A stretch of 64,000 nt of DNA from Brachionus manjavacas (Eukaryota > Rotifera > Eurotatoria > Ploima > Brachionidae). Below the pieces are notes generated by a model that did not search any database, was not told the origin of the DNA, and saw only the letters and a program-made list of their open reading frames with translations. The position numbers and the translations under genes are program-made. Of the stretch, positions 1-12,085 are shown piece by piece; positions within the stretch are counted from its first letter, which is position 1; every line of letters starts with the position of its first letter. Where the stretch lies: assembly GCA_019054805.1 (NCBI GenBank), contig JAHQIY010000015.1:1000001-1064000 (forward strand), given 5' to 3'.

Positions 1-2518
1 ATCAAAAACTAAAAATTTTGATTTGAAATTTACATTAGATCATGAACTTTAATTTGCCGACAATTATAGATTTAATTAATTTAAATTAAAAGTTTTTTAT
101 TTAAAAAGATTTTGGAAAAAAATCTTCGAAGCTCAGAATGAATCAAAGATCATCTTTTCAGTCTAGCGATTGAAAAAAGTCGTACTTCATTCTTACCATC
201 TCTTGATACATTCCCATATTTTTTTAAATTTTGCCAACTTACACATTTTTGTTTTAATAATAAATTAATTATTATTAAATAATTAATTTAGTAATAAATT
301 ATTTATTCAATCGATGACTAATTGAATTAAATACCCAAAAGAGGCCCTCCATTACTCGTTTTAATATATCATTTTAATCAAACAGTCTAGCGATTTAATT
401 TATTCTTCTAACACTTTTATTTTTTAATATAGCATTGTGAATTTTAGCAATTAGCGTTTAAAATGATTTACCTAACATTTTTAATTTTTAATACAGTTTT
501 TTTTTTAACAAGCCTTTATTTTTTTTCCTAGGATTTAAATGCATGCCAATTACAACTAGTCTTTTTTTAACTAAAATGAGTAAAATCCTGTAGGAACGAA
601 TTTCGATAAAGAGAACTTCGCTTTTTTCTAGAAACTTAAGTGATAGTTTTAGTTTATGTTTAAAACTTATCAAATTTAGCTTCAAAAATAATTTAAACAA
701 TAATTGACAAAAATTCCTTAATTAACATAAAATCACTCAAAACTAGAAATGCCTTTTTTTCTTGATTATTTTAAGAAATTTATGGTTTTTTGTGAAATTC
801 AAATATAAATAAAAAATAAAAATTTACTGATTATTATAAACTTAAAAAGTGTCCTTGTTGATGTAAAAGTATGTTATATTGTAAAAGAGTTAAAATATTA
901 GTAAATTTGTGCCAAAGAAAATTGCATTAAAAAAAGCACTTTTATTAACTCCTGTCGGGCTCTTAAAGTATAAAAATAATCTACCTGTCTCGAGTTGAAT
1001 CATATGCAAAGAGAAAGCTAAAGGTTAAGATTGTTTTAAATTTTAGATAAAAATTGAATTCTATGAAAAAAAAAATAAGTTAATCATTTACCTTTATGAT
1101 AATTTTGGCATTGTAAATAACGATTTTTAATGTGCTAAGGAAGTATAGCATAATTTGAATATAAAAAAATTAACTGATTAGTGATTAATAATTTTAATAA
1201 TACTTTATTTATAAATTGAAGTTAATAAAAATAAATATTTTTTTGGAAGTTAATAAATTAAGCTTATAAAAATAATTTTTAAATAAATAGTTTGAAGTAT
1301 TTTTATAAAAAGCGATTTTTAATGTCTTAAGGGAGTAAAGCATATTTGGAATTAATATAAAAAAAAGTTATTATTTTTAAAAATGAATTTATATGGTAAA
1401 TCTAACAGGATTAATTGAATATTTTTATACTTTAATCAAAAATTTTTAATAAAGTGCTTTTCCTGTTTTAAAAATTAAAGCATAAATTTTTTAAAACATT
1501 ATTTATTTGTTGATTTATTCTAAATTTTACGTTTATTTTTTTTAATTAAAAAAAATTAACTTATTATAAAAATTAGCATATCCCTTTGTCAAAATATTTT
1601 TTTTAATTTAAATATTTTTATTAATTTTAAATTTTTTTATTTAATATTATAATGGTACAGATCAAATGGTGTATGTTCAACAATTGGCAATGAAGCGTTT
1701 TTTTTAATTCTAATAGATGAACAAAAATTAAATTTTTAAATTAGACTTCCCACTTATTTTAATTTTAATGAAAATATTATGTTTTTTCTTCATCATTCTA
1801 TATGAAAAAATATTAATGTCGAGTGCCAAATATTTGCTTAACAAACTCGTTATTCAGAGGAACGACTGCAATTAAGATTTTCTTCATTAATAGGATAGTA
1901 GAACAAAAAACATTTTTTTCTGGAAAAATGTTAAGTAAGTTTTACACTATTTGTATCGACCATTTTATTGTCTTTGTGAAACAAAAAATTATGATCGAAA
2001 AAAGACATAATATATATTAAAATATTCAAGACAAAATTTCTATCCGGATATTTTCGTGGGAGAATTCGCTGATTTTCACCGAAAATCATGATTAGGTTAA
2101 AGAATGACAAATGCCTGGACAGACCTGTTCTTTGTCTATCACCTCTTTAAGTAATTAATCAATAACAAACAAACATATCATTGATCTTTAGAGAGCATTT
2201 ATTTCATACAAACTAAAAAATTGAGAGAAATTTTATGAACAATTATGTAACAAATTTAACATAACCTAGACCTTTTGTTTAGTAGTTTTTTCTTTAGTTA
2301 TTTTTTTTGTGTTTCATTTAGTATTTATTGTTGTTATTTTGATTTTGTTGTTGTGTTTCTCTTTTCATCGTTCGGCTCTTTCTAAATTTTGGGTTTTTTT
2401 CTAATTCATAATTTTTTAAATAATTTTTTTTTCTTCAAATTAAAAAGAAAAACATAGATTTTTTTTTGTTGTAAAATAAACGAGGTCCTTTGTTTTAATT
2501 TTTCATTTTTTTGTTCAA
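1..2518. other. Non-coding flank upstream of FBXW7
   Basis: No coding region is supported. The stretch is strongly AT-rich with long A and T runs; the short open frames lack domain content. The last 250 bases before the first ATG of FBXW7 are T-rich and may hold its promoter and 5' UTR, but no defined motif was recognised. A direct repeat of about 55 bases (near 1120 and 1313) is listed separately. Confidence 0.6.
1120..1372. repeat. Imperfect direct repeat, two copies about 190 bp apart
   Basis: Both copies begin with CGATTTTTAATGT and continue through a matching stretch with an AAG-AGTA-AGCATA core and a run of A. Copy 1 is about 1121-1175 and copy 2 about 1312-1370. The bases between them are AT-rich and unrecognised. 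It could be a local duplication or the ends of a decayed element. Confidence 0.45.
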
Positions 2519-5500
2519 ATGATGATGACACCGGACCTAAACGACGACTCGAATCAAGCGTCAAGCACTTTATCAACCCTCACTCAACCGTCTGTAAATA
2601 ATCTAAAGCGAAAAAACCTTGACACTGACGACAATGACACAAATGACGAAGATAGCCACAAAATTGATATATCCTCTCTGATACCCAGTTCTCTCAGGTC
2701 CAACAGCATCAACTTCAACCCTAAAAATACTAGGCCTAAAACGCTCCCTGATCAAGATTTACAGTATGTATTTGAACCTTTTTTTTTATATTTTTAATGC
2801 CATCGATTCTGATAAAAAACAGTCAAACTCAAGGCCTTAAAGGCAAATATAAAATTAAGAAGTGTAAAAAAGAATTTTTTTAGTAAAAATTTTTTTTTTT
2901 TCAAAAATTTAATTAAAAATTATTACAGCATTAAATAAACTTAATGAAGATTTTTTTTTTAATTTAATATTTATTAAAAAAGACACTTTATGAAAAGATT
3001 CGACTATAGTAAAGTAGTTGATTATCTTCAGCAATGCGAAAGGTTTTTTTTTTCAAAATCTACAAAGACACTATTTGATCTTGAAATCTAGAGGATAAAA
3101 GATAAAGAGACTGAATCATAGAACAATTTTTCATTCTCTTAACAAAAGTATTGACAGATAATTTTAGATTTCTTTTACTTAAATTTAATAAAGGATACAA
3201 AAGCATTAATTCACAAAAACTAATTCATGTAAATTTAGAAGAATAAAATTTGATTGTTTTTTGTATTTGATTTTATTTTAATTTTTATATTGTTTTAATT
3301 TTATTAAAAAAAGCTGAACCAAGCTTTGATTCATTATTCAAAAATTAAAATTCAGGCTTTGTTCAATTTTAAAATTAAATTTAAGTTAAATCTCTAAAAA
3401 ATATTAATAATTAATAAACCATTTTCTAAAAAATTTAATATAATTGATCGCATGGGATTCAACAACAAAAAATTTAATTTCTAAAAAATTATTTTTGTCT
3501 GGATAGCTAAAAAATTCAATCACATCCTAAAAATTTTATTTTCACTTTATCCGTGAAAAATTTTCCAATTAGAATTTTAAAAAGTTTCATCCTGAATATT
3601 TGAGATTTTTAATTTTGTAACCAAAAATGTTCTGTTAATCATCTTTTTTATTAATAAATTAATTTTAATTTATCATACATATATTGTTTTACCTAAACTA
3701 TCTATAAAGCTTATAAAAAATTTAAAAAAGAATGGGTAAATTGAACCATGAAGATTTACGTAACACTTTTCAATTTTTTAGAGAATAAGTGGCAAGAGTG
3801 AGTAGTCTTTAAGTTCTTTGGGTGAATAATGTCTTTTTTCTATGCTACTCGAGTTAAATTCAAATATACGTAAAATTGGCTTAAAAATATTGAACCAGAG
3901 ATTTTTATTCTTAGAACTTTTATATTTTTAGGAATATCTTCATAAAGATAATAAAATTATTTATTCATTGAATGTCTATTTTCCAAGGAGTGGTAAAACT
4001 CTGACATGAAATTTACACTTTAAAATTAGTATACAGAGAAATATGTATTTTAATTTAAAATCTCTCTTTTTAACTTTTAAATCTAATAATTTTTTTAATT
4101 TTAAATTAAATCAATTAAAAAAGAATATTTCTCTAAAGAAGAAAGTAAAAGGTTTTCTATTTTTTGATGGTTTTTTTGATATTAATATATTCTAAGGATT
4201 ATAACACTTGATAATAATCATACAATCATAGTTGTGAACTTTTATCAGAATTGAAATTTTTTATAATGTAATAAATTAAATTCAAATCAAATTTTGAAAA
4301 ATAATAAATTATGAAAACATTGAAAATCTATTAAAATTGATAAATTATTAGAATGATTCGTTTTATTTCAGGAATTTAAGTTTTAGATGTAAAAAATTCA
4401 AAAAGATTAAGGTAAAATAATCGTTAGTGTGACAAAAAAAAACTGAATTTATACACAAATATTCAAATAATTATCAAAGTAAAAATTTAAAATAATCCTA
4501 ATAAAAATTAAAAAAAATTTTTTTTTTAATTTTTTTTTTTGGGCTGTCTGGCATTCCGGTATCTTTTTTTTTTGGCTGATCGTTAGCTTTTCGATTTGTT
4601 TCCTCAATTACATTAAAAAGAATTTATAATAAAATAAATTGATGCCAAATTCTTTATTCTTTTAGATCAAAACTGAAAAAGTTCCTTTGTAATTCTCATT
4701 AGACAAAGACTATCAAAATAATTAAATTCTTTAAATTGTGAAAAAGTAAAGAAACGAGCTGAATAAAGCTTGTAATACCGATTTCAACCGCCTTTAATTT
4801 TATTCTAAATAAGAATATTAAGAATACTTCAGACAATTTCCTTCAGCATATCCAATGACCTTGGCTCTTGTTTGGCAATCTCTTTATCGAACCAAGTTCA
4901 TAAATTTTCATTGCTATTATGATCGGGGCTGTTTGCAGGTTAAGATAAGACTTGAATATTTTGCCCTTAGAATTATTCCTTCACTCAACATATCTTTGAT
5001 AATTAAGCCTTCCGCTAAAAATAGAGACCATAATAGCCCATACAGCACCAAATTCCAATAGAACCACTTCCATGCTTTATTGGTTAAATAATACATTCTA
5101 TATTATGGGTCTCTGATTGCATCCTTCTTATCTGAATTCAACTTTATCACTGAACATTACATGTCTTCATTTAGGTTTGCTTCATTATTAAACATTCAAG
5201 CAGAAAATCTTCCAGCTTTTTTTTGAAATTTTATAAACCTTGGTTTTCGAACCGCATTTTTCCATTTCTTTCTAATAATCTCTATCTTATCAGAGAATCG
5301 AATCTTTTCGACCATTCGACAATTACCAGTTATGCACTAGGATGCTTGATGGTGAGGCTATATTTTTTTACCAAACGCACTGATTGACGATCATCTTTCT
5401 CAGCTGAAATCTAAGGTCTTCTTGATCCTGGGCAATATTTTGGAATAATATTTTTCATTTTTATGAACAGTGATAGCTCTGTAACACTCGTAGTACCCTA

Positions 5501-8500
5501 GCCCATGACTCCAAGCAAGCACATTATTTAGCTTATTTTTATTTGAGAGTAAGAAGAAGGCTGTTTTTTTAATTTTTTGATTTTGAATTTTAAAATAAAG
5601 AGTTGAAGTTAGGATTTTTTTATTTTGATTTTATTTAATAGCAGCCATGTTATTTAAGCTCTTATTCTGTCCTTTTGAAAAAATTAGGGCAGCGTTTAGG
5701 AGTTTGAATAAAAAGCAGTATGTTTTTTTTAAATATGTCAAAAAGTTCATTTTATAATAATATTTATAAATGAGTCCCAAATAAAACATAAATTTATGAG
5801 TTTTTTTAACTTTTTTACTTTCAAAAAAATTGAATTATTTTGATAGTCTTAGTCTAATTAGAATAACAAATGAAAGGATTATCATTTTAATCCAGAATTT
5901 TTTTCAATTTTGACCTAAGAGAATAAAGAATTTAGCCAAAAAAAAATTGTCACTAAATCATAATTCTAAGCAATTCTATGACAGTTCGAATCAGAGGGAA
6001 ACGTTTAAAATAGCTTAATTCAGAATAGTTCTAGATTAATTAAATTTTATCAAAATAGCCAATGTTAAAATAATCAAAAGATAAATAAATGGCCAATTAA
6101 TCAATCAAAATATTATAAGAAATATTTTATTTCAAAATAGACGAAAAATAGGCATTGTGAATTTTGAAGCAAAAAACAAAAACAATAATTTTAAAATGAA
6201 ATAACTTTTTTACTAAAAGTCTAAAAATAGTTCTGCAAAATGTATCAGCTGGTACAAACTTTGTACCACCCAAATTTAGTCTCTGCAAAAACTCTGCAAG
6301 TTTGCAGAGCATTAAAAGTATTAGAAAATCATTAAAATTAAATTGCAGAGTTAATGCAGAGACAAAATTTGGGTGGTACAAAGTTTGTACCGGCTGAAAC
6401 ATTTTGCAGAACTATTTTTAGACTTTTAGTAAAAAAGTTATTTCATTTTAAAATTATTGTTTTTGTTTTTTGCTTCAAAATTCACAATGCCCGAAAAATA
6501 GCAGAAATAGAAAAAGTGAAAAAAAAATCAAAATTAATATTTAATTATAAGTGATAAATTCTCAATAAAAAATCAAACCATTCTTTTTATATATTTTCAA
6601 TAAATCTTTATTTCCCTTGACTACAGGTATGAATAACACCAGTATTTTATCTTATTAAAAAATACGTAAGTGAGACTGACCATGAGGGTAAAATTGCGGG
6701 AAATTTTTTCCCACGAGTGCTATGATACCACGATCATCAGCTTTTAGCTTATCATTTTCGATTAGGAGATTATCACACATTTTTAATTTAATAGTTGCAA
6801 AAGTTTTTCAATCAGTTATACTAAAGAAAGAAAATACTAAAGAAAAAATAAAGTTGTTCAAGTTTTATTTTTTGATTCAGCAATTTTGATACAATTTATT
6901 TTTTAAAAGTATTTAATCAAGCTTTTTTAAATAATTTACAATGAATTGATTTAATTAATTTATTTTAAATAGACTTTTTTGTTTCAGAATAGAGGCCCAA
7001 AAAAAATCAAGTGTCTCTTAACTTTTTCACAATACTGTAAGTATTATCGTATAAAAAAGCAATTTTAAAAATCAGTGAAAAATAAAAAATATTCTTAATT
7101 AAATTTTAAAAAATTTCAAAAATTTCTAAAAGTTGACTGTATCTCGAGCATTATCATAAGTGTGATTAGAATGAAAAATAAAATACGGTGCCGATTTGAC
7201 ACGTGGATTTCTGGTAATTTTGCACAAATTTACGTAAAATTACTTTGTAACAAAAAGCGAATTCACGTAATTTTACTTAAAAACTGGTAAAAATGAAAAG
7301 GCCTAAAAAGCCCAATTTTTTTTTGTTTTTTTCTAATATATAAGTAGTTTCTATTTATTTGTTTATATTTTTACCAAAAGTTACCTTTTTTTACTAATTT
7401 TTACGTAAATTTAGGCAAAAAAAGGTAAAATTTGGCAAAAAATAAGTATTTATTCGAAAATTAAACTTCTCTTCTTCTTCATCATTTTGAGGATCATTTG
7501 CTCTAATGAATCTAATCAATTCATTCTAAACCATCTCTAATGGGTTTAGATCTGGTGAGCAAGCAGGCGCTTTAACCTTGATATTAAATTAAAATTTTTC
7601 AATTATATCTTATGATTTACTAAACTATATTTTACCCAGTTAATGTTTTTTGTATCTAAAAAGGTTGTAAATACGTACGACTTGTGTTTTGGATCATAAT
7701 CTTGATGAAGTTTAAAATTTTAATTTAAATTAGAAGCAACATACGGAAATAGATATTCAGCCAAAATATCTTTTTACAAAAATGTATCCATATTTTCTTT
7801 AAATACCTTTTTAATTATAAAAGAACAAACTTTTTTTAGGAAATAAAATATACTGCGTATTCTGTAATTACTTTACGAGATTTCCCACCCCAGATATTTA
7901 ATACTCTTAAACTTAGATGTACATGGTATTGCTTTTGGTTGTGACGAGAATAGTCTTAAATGGTATTTAGGCTTATCATGAACTAAAATGCTTTTTTCAT
8001 CTACTAAAACATAATTATTAAAATCACAGTTTCATGTCTTAGACAAATCAGACGAGCTAACTTATGCAGTTCTATTAAATTAGGTGCTTTTCATAGACGT
8101 CTACATCGAAATCATAATCGAATTTAATTTTATTTTATTTATTTTATGTTCTTTTGGTAATTGATATAGTGATGAATAAAAATGGCATGGGATTAATTAT
8201 AAAAGATGAAATCAACTGGATATTTGTATTAACTAATAGTTAAAAAGACAAAACATAATAATAATAAGAATAAGCTACAGCAAGCAAGCTTGCGAAAAAT
8301 ATGCAAGAATACAAAAATAGAATTACATAATAAATAGCTTACAGTTTAAATACCATTACAAATCAAATAAAATTACAATTTAAATAGAATTACAATGAAA
8401 AATTAAAATAGAAGAAGTATACAATAAAAAAAGGTGTAAACATTATATAAAAATATTTTTCACTAGATAAATAAATAAAAATTTTCTTGATTTTTTTTCA

Positions 8501-10590
8501 AAAAATATTTTTTTTTACCATATTTTACTTTTTTTTTAGTAAAAAAAGTGTAAAAAAAAGCAAATTTTGGTAAAAATATAAACAAATAAATAGAAACTAC
8601 TTTTATTCAAAATTTATTAATAAATATTAAAAAAAATCAAAAAATTGACCTTTCTTTGTCCTTTTCATTTTTTCCCAATTTCTACGTTAAATTACGTAAT
8701 TTTACGCAAAATTACAAGAAATCGACGTGTCAAATCGGCACTGTAGTCAAAATTTTATAGTTAAAAAAAAAGATTTGCAAAATTTCAAAAATTTCAAAAA
8801 TGTTTTTCTTTTTCAGTTTTTCGGGCATCAAGACGCGGTCGCAGCGCGCCAAGGCGATGCTGCTGCTGAAGAGCAGCGTGAGCGTTAGAGTGGACGAAGC
8901 GCGAGCAGAAGAGGCGAAGAGCGGCGACGAATGCCTAGACTCAGTCAAGAGCGAACCGGTGAGCGCAATGCATCAAGAATGGCTGGACGCATTCGACAAG
9001 TTCAACTCGAAACAAAAGCTGACCGCTCTGGAACGACTGCTCGAGCTGTGCGATCACACGCACATAAAACACGTGCACAACTACATAGAGCCGAAGCTGC
9101 AGCGCGACTACATATCGGAGTTGCCGCGCGAGCTCGTCCTCTACCTGCTCACCTACATCCGGCCCAAAGACCTGTTCAAACTGGCCCAAGTGTCCCTCTA
9201 CTGGAACCAAATAGCCAACGACTCAATACTCTGGAAGAACATATGCAAAAAGTACCGCATCAACATGAGCATACTCAAGGACAAGTGTGCCGGAGCGGCC
9301 ACCGAGTCGGACGGCTCCGAGGACGACGCGCACGAGTCCCGAGCCAAAAAACTGCGCGCCACCCAAAAGACAAAAAAACAGTCGCCATCCAACGCGTACC
9401 ACTTTTTGAGCAGCTACAACGCGTACAAACGCGCCTACTTGATCGACTCGAATGTGACGCGCAACTGGTGCACGCGCCAGCTGCCGCCCGGCATAGTGCT
9501 CAAGTCACATGACGAGCACGTGATCACGTGCCTCAAATTCGACGGCAAACGAGTGGTGTCCGGCTCCGACGACTACACACTCAAGGTGTGGTGCGCCCAC
9601 ACGGGCAGCCTGTTGCACACGCTCAGCGGTCACAGCGGCGGCGTGTGGGCCTCGCAGCTCAAGGACAACGTGGTTGTGAGCGGGTCGACAGACCGGACAG
9701 TGCGCGTGTGGAACATAGAGACGGGCGAGTGTGTGCACGTGCTCACCGGACACACGTCCACAGTGCGCTGCCTGGCGCTTCACGGCCACGTGTGCATATC
9801 GGGATCACGTGACTCGTTGCTGCGCGTCTGGGACATCGAGACGGGCCAGTGCTTGCAGGTCCTGCGCGGCCACCAGGCGGCAGTGCGCTGCGTGTGCTTC
9901 GACGGCAAGTACGTGGTGTCGGGCTCGTACGACTTCACGATCCGCGTCTGGAACCCGTTGACCAACGAGTGTGTGCACGTGCTCGAAGGCCACATAAACC
10001 GCGTGTACTCGCTGCTGTTCGACGGCGCGCGGATCGTGTCCGGCTCGCTCGACACCACCATAATAGTGTGGGACGTGCACACGGGCGCCATTGTGCACAA
10101 GCTGACCGGACACCACTCGCTGACCAGCGGCATGCAGATCAGGGGCGACACGCTCGTCTCCGGCAACGCCGACTCTACTGTCAAGATCTGGTCGCTCACC
10201 ACCGGCCAGTGTTTGCACACGCTCACCGGGTGCAACAAGCACATGAGCGCAGTGACTTGTCTCGCCTTTAGTGACAAGTTTGTGGTGTCGTCGTCGGACG
10301 ACGGCACTGTCAAGCTCTGGAACCTGGAGACTGGTGAGTTTATAAGAAATTTGCTCGCGTTGGACAGCGGAGGACGCGGCGGAGTCGTGTGGCGCATCAG
10401 CATGCACAAGAACAAGTTGGTGTGCGCGGTCGGCAGCCGCATTGGTGTCGAGGAGACCAAGCTCATTTTGTTGGACTTCGACTGGCCGTCTACTAGTCAA
10501 TACAATCAGCCGGTGATCAATAGTGGCGGTCAGACGCGCTCTCATCCTCACGTGCGCACCAGTGGACTGCAGCAGATTCTTAGCTCGTGA
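2519..10590 (+). CDS. FBXW7: F-box/WD40 repeat protein FBXW7 (CDC4/Archipelago)
   Basis: This is the substrate-recognition subunit of an SCF ubiquitin ligase that binds phosphodegrons such as those of cyclin E, Myc and Notch. Exons are 2519-2763 and 8817-10590, about 672 aa. The join is inferred: donor GTATGT at 2764 and acceptor TTTTTCAG ending at 8816 keep the frame. Exon 1 encodes an acidic, Ser-rich, low-complexity N terminus. Exon 2 carries the dimerisation helix, an F-box at roughly residues 183-222 (LPRELVLYLLTYI) and WD40 repeats from about residue 313. The three degron-binding arginines of the family are visible in TSTVRC, SGSRDSLLR and AAVRC. An acidic/basic insert (DGSEDDAHESRAKK) lies between F-box and propeller. 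Exon 2 is far more GC-rich than its surroundings. The 6 kb intron holds three transposon-derived blocks. Homology of exon 2 is certain; exon 1 is less so. Confidence 0.93.
4840..5430 (-). pseudogene. Decayed Tc1-like transposase, copy A
   Basis: Read on the minus strand, fragments in shifting frames resemble a Tc1 transposase. Near 4945-4845 there is PANSPDHNSNENL, a stop, then TWFDKEIA, matching the family block that ends in the last catalytic acidic residue (usual form SPDLNPIENLW). Near 5420-5350 there is DDRQSVRLVKKYS, like the N-terminal DNA-binding region. Between them several stops and frameshifts interrupt a weak match to the central part of the catalytic domain. Terminal repeats were not identified. 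It lies in the first intron of FBXW7, antisense to it, and cannot encode a working enzyme. Confidence 0.75.
6151..6491. mobile_element. Mutator-like foldback element with 9-bp target duplication
   Basis: The 341-bp element is almost entirely an inverted repeat: it starts GGCATTGTGAATTTTGAAGC and ends with the reverse complement, with arms of about 145 bp and a central loop near 6300-6350. It is flanked on both sides by CGAAAAATA (6142-6150 and 6492-6500), an exact 9-bp direct repeat. Long terminal repeats with a 9-bp target duplication are typical of Mutator-like elements. It has no coding capacity, so it would have been moved by an enzyme encoded elsewhere. A diverged full copy lies at 50696-51040. 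Confidence 0.88.
7186..8743 (-). mobile_element. Tc1/mariner element with long terminal inverted repeats
   Basis: The 1,558-bp element starts CGGTGCCGATTTGACACG and ends with the reverse complement of CAGTGCCGATTTGACACG; both ends abut a TA dinucleotide (7184-7185 and 8744-8745), the standard target duplication of the superfamily. The terminal repeats extend about 260 bp (7186-7445 and 8490-8743), long for a Tc1 element. The inner part is a broken transposase on the minus strand. It sits at the 3' end of the large FBXW7 intron, only about 70 bp from the acceptor. Confidence 0.88.
7450..8060 (-). pseudogene. Broken Tc1/mariner transposase, copy B
   Basis: Minus-strand translation gives, in order, VDEKSILVHDKP (near 8030, around the first catalytic acidic residue), YHLRLFSSQPKAIP, ENMDTFL and LAEYLFPYV, LHQDYDPKHKSY (near 7700, the family's Q-D-N-D-P-K-H block) and PACSPDLNPLEMV followed by a stop and NELIRFIR (7575-7495, the final acidic residue block). 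Several stop codons interrupt it and the N-terminal DNA-binding part is missing. It belongs to the element at 7186-8743 and is non-functional. Confidence 0.82.
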
Positions 10591-12085
10591 GGACTTGATT
10601 GTAAATAGTTTCTTTAGGCTCAACACACACTTTCACATACATTTTCTTTTGCACACTTAAAGCGCCTGTACTCTTTATCTCAGCTTTTTTTTTCGGATAT
10701 TTTTTGCATGTTTAATTTCGTTCATACCGTTTATTTTTCATTTTTTTTTTTAATTTTTTTTCTAAAATAATTTTTTGATATTGAAAAAAAAATGAAAAAT
10801 TTCTCAATGTGTAAAATTGTCTATGAGTATATTGTCCTTTTTTTTCCTCTTTTTTTTTTTTTGATTAGAACCCATTCAATGACTATTTTTGGAATTTTTT
10901 TTTCTCTCTTCTTTCTCTTTTTTTTCCCTAAATTATTTAATCTAATTATTTGATTGTCGAATTTAAATTTTTCTTTTTTAAATCACCTATTGATGTACGG
11001 ACTTCACTTCAACTTTGAAAATAAAATTTTTGAAAATTTTTAAATTCTAATCATTTTTTCGTTCTTTATTATTTTATTAAAATATAAAAATAAAAATAAA
11101 ATAAAGTAAGCAAAAATAAAATGTGAATAAAAGTTAAAAAGACAATTATTCATAAAATTACATATGTAAGAAAAGATTAAATAACGAAAACAATTATTAC
11201 GGAAATTTTGGTTATTTTACTTAAATTACGTAAAAACAAAAATGCCAAAAATATGCCATTTTTTCATTTAATTAAACAAATTAAAAAATATTGGGAAAAA
11301 AATTTACAAAAAAAACGAATTTTAGAAACGGTAAAATCCAGTAATATTAAGATTTTGTTAAAAATTTAGTTTATAATCTGAATTTAAAGGTGATAATTGT
11401 AAATTAAATTTTTAGCTATTTTATTAAGAAAACAAAATTGTTTTTTTTTAATTGGATTTATTTAACTTGAATAATTTTCCGTGTTCTAAATTTTAATAAA
11501 CGATTAAAAAGAGATTTCATATACTTTAAATTCTGCAAAAGTCTGCAAAAATAATTCACTTGAAATTGAATCATTTAGATGGTGTGCATTCTGCAATGTT
11601 GATTTTGATATTGCAGAATTTACCTTTAGATTTAACAAAGTATGTTAAACCCAAGATATACCCCTGCAATTATTTTTTTAAATAATAACAATTTATCAAA
11701 TAATTAAAACTTGGTTTGACCATTTTGAGCATCAAAAATTGAAAACGCCTAAATATTTTTAAGACAAAATAAGAAACTAAAACACAAACTAGTTAATTCA
11801 AGCAAAAGCGAACAAATAACGCACTCGAGTTGTGGAACAAGTATTTTAAGGTAGATAGGTTGATAGAAATCATGTTAAAAAACACCCAACAGTCAATAGT
11901 TTGATAAATCAGTTAAAATTGAACAGAATTTCACAGATGTTTTATTTGATCAATTGGAGTCAGACGATACATATAAAAAGAAAAACAATCAAAGAAAAGC
12001 TTTTATGCCAAAATTACTAGTCTAAACAAATATTAGACTATTGATAAAATATTATAAATTTTAACCATTTTTTATTGACTATTAT
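10591..12085. other. FBXW7 3' UTR and AT-rich spacer
   Basis: The first few hundred bases are T-rich and probably the 3' UTR of FBXW7; AATAAA-type signals occur near 11020. A partial copy of a palindromic repeat lies at 11516-11740. Nothing coding was recognised. Confidence 0.55.
11516..11740. mobile_element. Truncated copy of a palindromic miniature element
   Basis: The segment matches the right two thirds of the 319-bp element at 21836-22154: shared blocks include CATTTAGATGGTGTGCA, TTGATATTGC and the end ACTTGGTTTGA followed by CATTTTGAGCATCAAAAATT. The left terminal repeat is absent. It carries no coding region. Confidence 0.75.

Larger units (their letters stand above)
2764..8816 (+). 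other. FBXW7 intron 1 (about 6 kb)
   Basis: Donor and acceptor match GT-AG rules and preserve the reading frame (partial codon CA plus T). The intron is more than a hundred times longer than most introns in this window and holds a Tc1-like relic (4840-5430), a Mutator-like foldback element (6151-6491) and a Tc1/mariner element with long terminal repeats (7186-8743). The rest is AT-rich with no coding content recognised; alternative first exons cannot be excluded. Confidence 0.7.

Noticed and set aside
1823..2020. 65-codon open frame
   Set aside because: No domain, no coding-like composition and no splice context.
6127..6554. Two overlapping open frames of 91 and 66 codons with nearly the same peptide on opposite strands
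   Set aside because: They are mirror images produced by the two arms of the foldback element at 6151-6491, not genes.
8931..10626. Several long open frames on both strands within FBXW7 exon 2
   Set aside because: GC-rich coding sequence produces shadow frames; only the FBXW7 frame has domain content.
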